From Armillaria gallica (taxonomy: Eukaryota > Basidiomycota > Agaricomycetes > Agaricales > Physalacriaceae), in the NCBI GenBank assembly GCA_037576215.1, contig JBANDB010000012.1:372001-436000 (forward strand): 64,000 nucleotides of DNA, read 5' to 3'. The position numbers and the translations under genes were made by a program. Under the pieces are notes generated by a model. That model was not told the origin of the DNA, ran no database searches, and saw only the letters and a program-made list of their open reading frames with translations. Position 1 is the first letter of the stretch. Each line of letters begins with the position of its first letter. Shown here piece by piece: positions 23,801-33,316 of the stretch.

Positions 23801-24513
23801 AAAGACCACACTTCGACGTCCGTCAAGGACTGTTTAAGGCGTCTGATGGTGATCAAAAGAAGTGGAGTCAAAACGCCTATTCCATATTTTGGGCAGACCG
23901 AATAACGATCAGGAGACGCATGGGTTGTTCACCGTATTTTGCCGCAACCAGGACGGAACCCCTTCTTCCAATGGACATAGTCGAATCTACATGGTTGATG
24001 CCGCCACCAGACAATATCATCAGTACCACGTCATTAATCGCACGCCGAGCCATTAGTCTTCAAAAACGTTCTCAAGATCTCGAGCGCTTGAGGTCTAAAG
24101 TCTACGAAGCTAGAAGAAATGCCGCAGTTAAATTCGAGAAGGACCATGAATACTCTATCAGAGACTTCAACTTCCAGAAGGGAGATTTAGTTTTGATGCG
24201 CAACACACAGATAGAGAAGGCTCTAAATCATAAAATGTGCGCCAGATATTTGGGCCCCTTAGTGATCTTGGGGAGGAATAAAGGCGGCGCATATCTCCTT
24301 TGTGAATTAGACGGTTCGACCTTCACAAGACCAGTTGCCGTGTTTAGGCTATTGCTGTACTTCGCCAGAAAGAAGATTGACGTACCAGATATCAATGCGA
24401 TCATTGACGTGCCACCCGTGCGGATCAATGATCTCTTCGCGTCATCAGATGATGGTACGCTCGACGACCTCCCAGATCTAGAAGGAGCGCATAATGAAGC
24501 GGAACTTGCTTGA
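20812..24513 (+). pseudogene. Gypsy Pol: RT, RNase H, integrase
   Basis: Directly in frame after the TGA at 20809, so Gag and Pol form one frame of about 2,370 codons with two TGA codons. RT motifs are TLDLFVGYDER, FQTPYGALQL, LPMGWTNS and the intact PYIDDVPVRG. RNase H shows AIDTG, RECGYSQAKKE and VEVDASAIKG. Integrase has the HHCC finger (HDDIAHKGF...CHLCQ), MYMDTM for the first Asp, NGIAERPHFD for the Glu, but IVTNNGSAF where TDNG is expected, so the second catalytic Asp is Asn (23695-23697). The C-terminus keeps a GPY-like RYLGPLVILG. This copy should be integration-defective. The stop codon is TGA at 24511-24513. Confidence 0.9.
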
Positions 24514-24712
24514 TTTTCACTCGAGACATTGGCGAAAAACCAAAAATTTTATATAAATAATTGGACTCCATTTTGGAGCCCCTACACATTCATTCATAGC
24601 TAATTATTCTGACCGGTATATCCATACCAGTCCCCCGACACTCGTTCAAAATATACCCCTGTGAAATTGTCCGTATGAATTGAATACAACCACCTAGGCG
24701 ACCACGGCAACT

Positions 24713-26644
24713 CTAGTAACGACCACGACGACTGGAGCCCGCCTTGCTCTGCCAGTTTCCTCCATAGTTACCAGGGACACCGTCCTGGTACTCGACGGAT
24801 GCCTGGGGAGGCGGAGTCCAGCTGCCTTTAGAAGGACAGTTAGCTTCACCACAATGGCCCCAACCACGGCAAGTACAAAGAGCTGGGACAGGGTCTGGAG
24901 TCTCCATGTTAGAATCACAGTTATTATGGTCGCAACTCCACCCAGCACATTCCTTAATGTACTGGGCGGCCTCATGTTTACCTTTACCCTTTCAATCCTC
25001 CTTTTTGCCCTTGTTCTTCGACTGGTTCTTCTTACCGTGGCCACAACCCGAACGCTGGTGCTTATTCCACCACCAAGGAGCATAGGTTTTGCGAGAAGAC
25101 GTAGCATGATTGTCGGTCCGCATCTTGGCCGCAGTACTAGCCTCCGCTTCCTCTTGAGCACACGTCTCATCGAGTTTAACCGCAACAAGACGGTAATGCT
25201 GGACGGGGACGTGGCGAATCTTCAGGTGCAAATAGAGATCGCGGGTGTTAGACTCCAACTGATGGTAGAAGGAGTCCTTCGTCTTCACCAACGAGGCTAT
25301 AGACTCGCCCTGAGGAGTGAACTGTTGATAGTTCGCCCCAACGAACTCTGCCGCGTTGTGGACGATGGCTTCTGTATGAGGATCATCACTAATGTTGGGC
25401 AAAGGATCTGTAAATGCATGGAATTAGTAACCGCAGACCAGAAAACGCGGAAGATAAGAACTTACTAGCTCCATAAGGATCAGCATCGATGAGCTCATCA
25501 ATAATGTCGAGGATATTTTTATCGTTCTCCGGATGAGGATCCTTGAACGGCATCAAGAGAATTTGTCGGTCAGGAAGACCTCCAATGCAGCGGCGAGTCA
25601 CGGATTTGTGGCAAGCATGGCAGACCGAAGACAGCCCGGCAAAGGTGCACTCGGTGCCCTCAAGAATGCAAGGCCTGCAAGGACAAACAGCCTTAGATTC
25701 ACATCAATACAAAAGAAAACATGGATTTAAAAAGAAAACGTACCTTGGCGGATCGAGCAGGACATCGATGAGCGGGATGACTAGGAGTGCCAGAGCAATA
25801 GGCACAGAACGTGTTGCCGTACTGGAGGTCAGCCTTGTTGAAAGAGCGGCGATACAGATCGGTGATCTTCTCGCCAATCTGAATGGCGTCCTTGAGGGTA
25901 CCTTCTTTCTCGGCAAATTGCTCAATGAAGGCACCGGAAGGAGCGACAACCGGAGATGGCATCTAGATCATACCAAGTCAAATTAACGTGATGCTACGGC
26001 TTTAATTGATTCGAAGCACGTACCACCCAATCTGCAGAAGAGACCGTAGAAGGAGACACAGCACGAGTTTCCCTAGCAGGAGTTTCCTCCTCCAATACCA
26101 CGTCGGCACCCTGAGAGGCAGAAGCAGACGCGGCATCTGAAGACAAAGGCGCGGTCTGAACTTCCTTGGAAGGAGCGACATTGGGAGTGAACGGAGCAGA
26201 TGACATCTGGATATCGTCGTCGATATGGTAACGCAAGGGAGGGAGAACCTCCAAAGCATCCAAGATCTGGTTGCTGGAGATGGAGTACCTTCCACCGACC
26301 GAAAACTTGAGATGGTCAGACTCGATCTTGAGCATAGTGTCCCAAGTCTCGCGGAAGTTGAACTTAGAGACGCAGCCATCGACGACAGCTTCGAACGTCT
26401 TAAAGAATTCTTCCTTGAGAGCGGATGGGTAGTAAGCCTCGATCTGGCACTATTCAACGTCAATTAGAGCACGACAACCCGTACAAAGAGCACGGCAACT
26501 TACCTTGACGTGTACCACCTCGTCAAAGTAGGTGGTGCGACGCAACAATTGCGCATTAGGCTCGAGGGGGACTTGCAAGACGGTGTCAGCACGCTTGACA
26601 AGGGAGATGAGAGATGGAATAGCTTGAGCAGCAGAAGTAGACAT
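24713..26644 (-). pseudogene. Antisense accessory gene 2 in Gypsy: Cys-rich, knuckle-like protein
   Basis: Five exons on the strand opposite gag-pol: 26644-26504, 26449-26024, 25962-25744, 25691-25466, 25407-24713. All introns are 50-62 nt GT-AG and all phases close, giving 568 codons with one TGA at 24994-24992. The start is ATG (MSTSAAQAIPS). Exon 3 ends in CAYCSGTPSHPAHRC. Exon 4 has CRPCILEGTEC and CHACHKSVTRRC (CxxC-x6-C-x8-CxxC-x7-C). The last exon is basic, then has CTCRGWGHCGEANC and an RG-rich tail. These suggest nucleic-acid binding. The stop removes about 90 residues including the last cysteine cluster. I know no named family for it. Confidence 0.7.
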
Positions 26645-26696
26645 GGCAATTCAGTGAAATGCGATGGTTCTGAAGACACAACGACGAGAAAACGTT

Positions 26697-26706
26697 CCCT
26701 TTATAT
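26697..26706 (-). promoter_or_regulatory. TATA-like box for antisense gene 2
   Basis: On the minus strand the sequence reads CATATAAAGG about 55 bp upstream of the ATG at 26644. Position and sequence fit a core promoter, so the antisense gene may have its own promoter inside the transposon. Confidence 0.4.
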
Positions 26707-27565
26707 GAAAACTCAAAGAACAACTCACCTCATCGCATTTACGCAAAAATTCCTATCGGGCTTGGATCGTATGCTCGATGGAACGCAGCACGGAATCCAA
26801 CCACATGTTTTCAACTTTCAAAACTCAGCGGCATTCACTTTCAAATTACAAGTCTTCGAACCTCGGTTTAAATCTTTTCAGCCTTGGCTGGCAAAGATTT
26901 AAAAAGTTTAAGGGGGAGAGACATGGTCCCCATGTTGTTCATAGGACGAAAACATGCATTCTTTTCAACACGACATTTTCGCGCAAAAAGTAACGAAATC
27001 ATGAAAGAAATGACCTTTCAATCTATGATATACCACACAAAAAACTACGAAAATATCATTTCTAACGACAAAAATACCACGCTCCACCATCAATTTGACT
27101 ATACACGATGGAGATATCACCAAAATCATACTTCAGTAACGAAAACTCATGACCAGTAACGCGAAGCACGACAAAACCAAAGGCCAACGGCACTAGAGCC
27201 ACGGCCATCCACATTCCTTACCATTTCAATTTCACAGCAATTCAGACTTGGAGAAATTATTCCAAGAAACAGCCCAAGGGGGACGATCACGTGAATCCTA
27301 GCACGTGAGCCCCAGCAGCTGAAAATTCTCTAAGTCCAAATTCACCGGAAAATCACTCAAAAATCCATAAAATCACACAAGACAGAGCAAGAAAACACGA
27401 TATTATTTATATTTCAACCCTCTTTGGGGTGGTGACATTCAACACTATGTAAAATATTTGCCCGAAGGCGCGATACAGTCCATATACGTAAAAAGTTCAA
27501 AATATTTGGAGCTATACTCCCAGGAGACGACACCAGCCGACGACCAAGAATCCAACTTCCGCAGC
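26707..27565. other. Spacer between antisense genes, with internal polypurine tract
   Basis: No supportable coding frame. At 26901-26920 the plus strand reads AAAAAGTTTAAGGGGGAGAG, closely matching the true polypurine tract at 30751-30766 (AAAAGTTTAGGGGGGA). This may be an internal second-strand priming site or the scar of an ancestral element end. The rest is AT-rich with a palindromic CACGTG pair region near 27289-27306. Confidence 0.55.
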
Positions 27566-30135
27566 TTAACCCGACTTGCTCTTCCGTTTCTTGGAAGACC
27601 CAGCAACTCCTTCAGCAATGTCATCCGGAGCCTCGTACTCGTCATCCTCGCCATCGTTGACATCTTCGTCTTCCTCGATGGGAGCAAGACATTCGCGTAG
27701 ACGGGATGCTTGAGCACGGATACTGTCCGTGTGCGTGAAAATGCTAAGGCCGGTGAGGTATTGTTGGGTAATCGCGGTAACGGCAGCATTATTTACCTCG
27801 ATGGCGTTAAGGGCGCTCTCAAAAGTATTGACAGTGTCTACAAAAGAAGAAAAGTCAGAGCAACGAAGCAAGAGAAGAAAGGAACTTACCATAGCCCTTG
27901 GGACAATAATGCTCGATGGGGTTCAGAGCAGGGACCCCGTTGACCTTGCATGGGAGCTTGGAATAGTGGCAACGAACACACTTGACTGTGTGCGTCAGGA
28001 GCTTACGGCATTGCATTCCAAGGCGACGACAATGGTCGCAAGGGGTGGTGTACTGTCGAAAAACCCATCAAGAAAAGAAGAGACACAACGGAGAAGACAC
28101 TTACTCGTTCGCCCACAAAAGGAGCTACTTCTTTACTCCAGTAACTTTTATCAACCTCCACAAAGTCACCAAAATCGTTGTCGACCACGAGCACGCCAAT
28201 GCTCTTGACACCATTTCTTACCACCTTCGCTGAAGATGGAACCTTTTCACCGAAACCTCCTCCACTGATGCCTAAAGTAACTGGCGGTGGCTTTGAAAGT
28301 CCTGGGCCACGTTTACGGACCACCTTGGTAGCCATGGCAGCTAAGAAAAGGAATTAAGAAAGGATAAAACAAATAGATAAAGGAACTCACGTTCATCTTC
28401 GTCGACAACAACAGTCTCTTTCAGTTTGGGCTTTTTGGGAGCCGGCTTGTCCTTCACTGGCACAGTGTCATCTTCAGTCCTCACATGTTTACGAGGGACG
28501 GCAGCATCCGAAACCTTGGCCTTGTCCTTGGTATTCTTCCATTTCTTCTTCTTCGCATCAGGATTGGACTTTTGCGCCAGTTTGAGATACTCAGCATCGA
28601 GATTGACAGGCGAGACGTGGGGACGAGTGGAGCGTCGCAAATCTGGACCTTGAGAGGGAGTAGCAACCGGCCTAGAAAGAAAGATAGTCGGATGAGGATC
28701 GACGAAATCCCCAGTAGTATCGTTGAACACAAACGAAATCCTGGGCTCTTGTCGAAGACGACGAGCAAGGTTGGTGGGAGGAGGACTTGAAGCCTCGTTG
28801 CTGCTTTGGACATCCAAGTCGTCTTGACCTCGCACGTCACTGTCTTCCCCATCGGTACCGAAAACTTCCTTGTCCACCCGACCGGCCTCCACTAAGTCCT
28901 CTCGAACTTGTTCCTCCTCGTCATCTGTACCCGGCAAGAATAAGGACTCGCGACCATGAAGAAGAGTAGAGGAACTACCTTCGCCTAAAGGACGGAGCTC
29001 GGGACCTCGAACGATGTTCGAGCGGGCGGCGGCTGAAAATTAACAAGTCAGTATGATAATTGATCAGGAATGACCGAAGTACCTACCATCAACGGCAAAA
29101 GCATGGGAGGAAGCTCGAGTTGGCGCCTCAGAGTGCGTAGTATCCTTGGGAGGCCCAATTTTGAATTGTTGGCCAGGCTTGCGGTGCAAAGGCAACGTCC
29201 AATCCTTTTGAAAAGTTTCAGAAGAATCGGGCGGAGGCCTAGACTTCAAAGTGTCAACAGGCTGAGTCGATGACGCTTGACGAATAAGGGCGTCGATGGA
29301 AGAAGCAACAGCCTGAGAGGTTACAGGCGTAGGCGTAACCTTCTTTTGAGGAACGGTAGCCAGTTGAACAGGCTGTTGAGCAGTCAAAGGAGTCGAAAAC
29401 CTAGGCATGGAAGGCTTGGTAATGTTAACTGTGGAGCCCGAAGTTCGAACATTGGGCAAGGTAGTATTGGCAGCAGGATTTGCAGCCGGAAGATTGAGTT
29501 TAGGGACGGAGCCAGCAAGATTGGGTGTGCGTCGAGAAACCGTACGCTGAGGAGTCACCGGAGCAATAGATTGTGGTTTGGAAGGTGCTGGCGTACTTGG
29601 GTTCTGAAGAGGAGGCGTCGGTTGCTTCGGAGAGACGGGCGGCACTGGCCTCTCAGGTGTCTTCAGTCCCGGCCTAAGAGTTGGCACAGGAGTATAGGTC
29701 CGTGAAACCTGAGCAGGTGTGGGCATACGAGAAGGCAAGGGAATTGGCCGAGCACGCAGACCATAATCGCGCTACAGAAAATGAGCCAACCAGGAGTTAA
29801 AGAAAAATAAGTAGGTGCACCGCGCGGAGGGCTAACTCATTAAAGTCGCTCTGGTTCTGAAGGATATCGTCCTGGTCTAACTGAGTCACCTGTTCGAGGA
29901 GAGAAAACTCCAAATCGTTCCAGACCCTACGCTTAACCCCTGCTAACTTCCAAAACTCCTCACAAATACTCCATTGAGTGTAAACGTCGGCAACCCATTC
30001 ATCTACGGCATGAGGGACAGTGTTGTCGGGAAGGAAACCAACTTTGTGCTCCAGGAGAGCAGCGGCACTCTCATACGAACTCAACGCCCGGTGCTTGACA
30101 GCAGTAGTATCTTTCGGAGTCGAAGGTTCGGCCAT
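27566..30135 (-). CDS. Antisense accessory gene 1 in Gypsy: intact six-exon gene
   Basis: Exons on the minus strand are 30135-29821, 29771-29087, 29032-28391, 28340-28105, 28052-27890 and 27837-27566. Every intron is 49-54 nt GT-AG and phase closes exactly at 770 residues (ATG MAEPSTPK to TAA). The N-terminal about 100 residues are helical (ESAAALLEHKVGF, DEWVADVYTQWS). Then comes a long Pro/Ser/Thr-rich disordered segment, an acidic stretch, and a basic stretch with KKKKWKNTKDKAK. A cysteine module follows at about 631-660 (CDHCRRLGMQC and CVRCHYSKLPC, CxxC-x6-C twice). After an acidic region, the tail is the nuclear-signal-like SKKRKSKSG. No disabling change is seen, although gag-pol in the same element is dead. 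DNA or RNA binding is likely; the exact role is unknown. Confidence 0.75.
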
Positions 30136-30750
30136 TTCACGTAGGCGGCGAGTTAGGCATTCGGAAGATAGCCTCACCAGCGTTGAACACCGGTGAAACG
30201 CGTGCAAAGTAAAGGATGCAGTACTGAAAAGCCTTCAGTAAAGCCGAAGGATATCGTCAGTACGCGTCAAAGAAGGAAGGATCCACCTGTGTAACAGACG
30301 GTGTCCAAGAGAAGAGTACTCACCTCCAAGGTAGAGGAGGAAGAGCGTCTTGGAAAAGACAACGGACGCGTGAGCAAAAAAGAAAAGAGGACGATTGTGC
30401 AACCGGAGGGGAATGAGAGGATGAAGGTGAAAGTAAGAAAGGAAGAGAGATGAATGGAAAATTTCTCTAAGTCCAACTTGTCACGTGGCAACAGAAAGTT
30501 CTCCACTCGTTCACGCATCACAGAAGATTCCATTGTGAAACGAGAAGACATACGACAACTTCTGTGCCTGTGAACAGCAATTAACGGTGTCTATCTTTAG
30601 ATCACCGATGCGTCTAAAGCAATTTGATCACCAATATCAGATAGATCGTACAGCCACCACGTTATCTCCTGGCAACAGAGCCCAAAACCCTGACTTCTCA
30701 TGGGAATACGGTTACTCATGCATGGATCTTATGTTCCCGAGTAACATAAT
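30136..30750. other. Leader of antisense gene 1 / Gypsy 3' region
   Basis: Upstream of the antisense ATG. A minus-strand ATG frame (30551-30267) is present but has low-complexity Ser/Leu content and no splice link to the downstream gene; I read it as leader. No clear TATA box seen. Confidence 0.4.
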
Positions 30751-30766
30751 AAAAGTTTAGGGGGGA
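30751..30766 (+). other. Polypurine tract
   Basis: AAAAGTTTAGGGGGGA directly abuts the 3' LTR start (TGATG). It fixes the element orientation as plus. Confidence 0.85.
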
Positions 30767-32458
30767 TGATGAGCCTCCAGGCTCTGTACGCTCAGAATTC
30801 GCGGATTTTGCCTGCTAATTAACACTACTGTCCCTTCAACGGCCTTTCAGCAAACCAAAGATTGCACACACACTGATATCACTTTTATCCTACGGCAACC
30901 ACTCCTCACGCGCTTTGTTATCCATCCCATCTTGCCACGCATCATAATTGCCGTACTTCATCACAGCAAGGCACCTTCGATCGACAATCATCCCAATACG
31001 GAATTGACGCATCACTCAGAAGCATCTAGTTGACGCGCTCATTGATCACTTAATGAAAATGACGTGATTGACGCGAGTACCCTCCCAGCTACAGCAATAG
31101 CAGCTACGGCGACTACAGACCGTGTTTACTAAGGCTGTTACTTCGCCAAGGCCTCAAGAAAACGTTACCCCACGCGTACTCCTCAGTACGACGACTATTG
31201 CTCAAGTAATCCGCAGCTAAACAGCACATAACGATCTGTGCATCGCTCAGTCAAACCATACGGTTCACATCCATACGCGGCAATGTCGACGAGTTGCTGT
31301 TACTTTAGAAGACCAAGGACCATATGTTTCCTACGACTTTTTACAAAGCTAAGGCCTTACAGCCTTACTAAGTCTCGCATATTTACTCTATTTCTAAATT
31401 CGTACTTTTAGTATAAAAACTAGCTAGAAAACGTAGTTACAGGGCAGTTCATCTCCAGTTGACCCCAGACTATGTCAATTATCGTCACACTCTAGTCTAT
31501 CGCCAGTAAACAATGTTTATTCACCGTTCTACGGCAATATATCGTTTGCACCAGCATATTCTTGATTGCACGTCGACTCTTGAAACTCACCAGAGTTATT
31601 CCACGGTTTTTAACTGTGAAGAGTCCTTCGCTACGCGCTCTTTGCTCTTAACACTATTGGTGCACGCTCATACTGTGCCAATACGTGATCGCCGCGCCAT
31701 ACCTCACCCCTGTTATCTTTTATAGGCCATCATCGTTTCACTTTCGCACCATTGGAGTTTTTACAGTTTCACTTTCGCCATCGTTATCGTCGCCCACTTG
31801 GGTAGTCTCAGAGCAGACTTAGGATCAGTTTCAGCCAGTTTTCGTATAGTATCAGTCCCTCGAGTGGACTTGAAGGTTAGTTTGACATAGGATAGGATCG
31901 TTTCAGTACCAGACAAGTTTCGACATCGACTCAGCACCCTCGCATTGTATAGAACCAGTATTGCCACCAGTTTTCGTAGTTCCACGTTTTCTCTCGCCAG
32001 TCCACCCTCAGCATCTCGTTCCACATTTATTTCGCCATTCGCAGTCCCCACACCGTTTTCTCATCGCCTCACTCACCCATAGACTATTGTCGACCGTTTA
32101 GTCTATTCTCCATCGTTCACCTCGCTCCGATTAACGTCGAGCAACGTTTTCTAGTCTCACAGCACGTTTTCTCATATGGATTCATGGTATTCACGTCATA
32201 CCCGTTTTCGTTCCCTCTCATTTCGAGAGATCCCTACCGGCTTGAAGCCATAGCATTTAGTACTCGACTACCAAGCAGTACTACTTCGCAGACTTAAAGT
32301 CGCAGTGTATTCTTGCGTATAGAGGAATTGTTCTACTGCACGGAGGTGCCCCAAACCACTCGCACACACGATCGCCTTGATTGCCGTGCCACTACATTAA
32401 TTAACCAATCTCATTCCGAGTTGGTGTTGCCGTTGCCACGGAAGTCTTAGGCCCATCA
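30767..32458 (+). repeat. 3' LTR (1,692 bp)
   Basis: Same length as the 5' LTR with TGATG/CATCA ends and the TATAAAA at 31412-31418. The differences from the 5' LTR are almost all C/T or G/A exchanges, most at CpG positions. Confidence 0.95.
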
Positions 32459-32462
32459 ACGA
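32459..32462. repeat. Right target-site duplication ACGA
   Basis: Directly follows the 3' LTR; matches 15491-15494. Confidence 0.85.
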
Positions 32463-33261
32463 CTTGCTTGATCTGCCACAAAGGATGAGCAGGGTGATGT
32501 CAGAAAGCTTCGGACACATCTGATTTCCATAGGATGAGGTGGACATCCCCGTGCATGCGACGAAAGTGTAGAAGAGCAGGGATGAACTGGTGAAGGGTGT
32601 CCATTCATGGGCCACGAGTAAGCACTTTGTCTATCATGCTGTTTTGGGAAAAGTTCCCACAACTCTGATGAGATACAAGGCGTAGTTTTTCTGAGTGTGG
32701 TTTTGGGACAGTGAGGACAGGGGTACTGTACATCCCGGGCAGCAGATCTGGACCAAATTTGGGGGAGAAACAATGTTTCTCAATCTCAATGTCCCTTTGG
32801 TTTGCAAGGAAGGTTTGCTCAGCCCTACTGGCGGGAGGAGCCCAGGAGTTATCCCACGTTTCGGGGTATCCATTGCCATGTCTCGTGTCTGCCCAAGGCC
32901 AGAATCCCTCGCATAACGAGGTCAGGACAGAGTTGACGAAAGGAGTGTTGGGGTGAGACACAAGGAGAGCCTCGAGGCAGTTGACATTGATTGGAGTGCT
33001 CACATCGAAGAGGTGAGAGTGGGTTTTAATTGTGTTCATCGTGGCAGTGTTCTCAAATTCATGTGCAGGAGGATAGGGAAGTGGATCGTCCACCTCAGTG
33101 TAGTGTGCTGTATGGCTTTCAAACCGTACGGGATCACGCATGTATCTTGGAATATGACTGACTTGTGCATCAGTATTATTCTCCTCGCTCGTCAAAGCTA
33201 GTTCTTCGTAATAGTCCCAGTCTAGTGGGTACGTATCCCCATCATCATTTTCCAAATCCAC
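32459..33261 (-). pseudogene. RT N-terminal part of the YR retrotransposon
   Basis: The open part (33261 to about 32605) holds LCEGFWPWADTR, FLANQRDIEIEKHCFS and the RT fingers PGMYSTPVLTVPKPHSEKLR. After a TGA the frame goes on with LHQFIPALLHF and palm motif A as SDVSEAF-stop-HHPAHPLWQ, where TGA (32502-32500) stands at an expected Arg. The frame then crosses the Gypsy insertion point and resumes at 15494. Cysteine or protease domains are not seen here. Confidence 0.8.
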
Positions 33262-33316
33262 GTATCTATTAGCTCATCCCATGGACCTTGACAGGTCAGC
33301 CTGAATAGCAGCAAGC

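Larger units (their letters stand above)
15495..32458 (+). mobile_element. Ty3/Gypsy LTR retrotransposon, 16,964 bp, with antisense genes
   Basis: Bounded by two 1,692-bp LTRs beginning TGATG and ending CATCA, flanked by ACGA duplications. Internal order on the plus strand is PBS, Gag with zinc knuckle, protease, RT, RNase H, integrase, then a region of about 6.2 kb that ends in a polypurine tract. That last region carries two spliced genes on the minus strand. Domain order RT-RNase H-integrase defines Ty3/Gypsy; no chromodomain is evident. The sense frame has two TGA stops and mutated protease and integrase sites, so this copy cannot move by itself. LTR divergence is about 1.5% by eye, so insertion is fairly recent. 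Confidence 0.95.

Noticed and set aside
30267..30551. Separate minus-strand ATG gene upstream of antisense gene 1
   Set aside because: Low-complexity composition, no splice link and no domain; better read as leader sequence.
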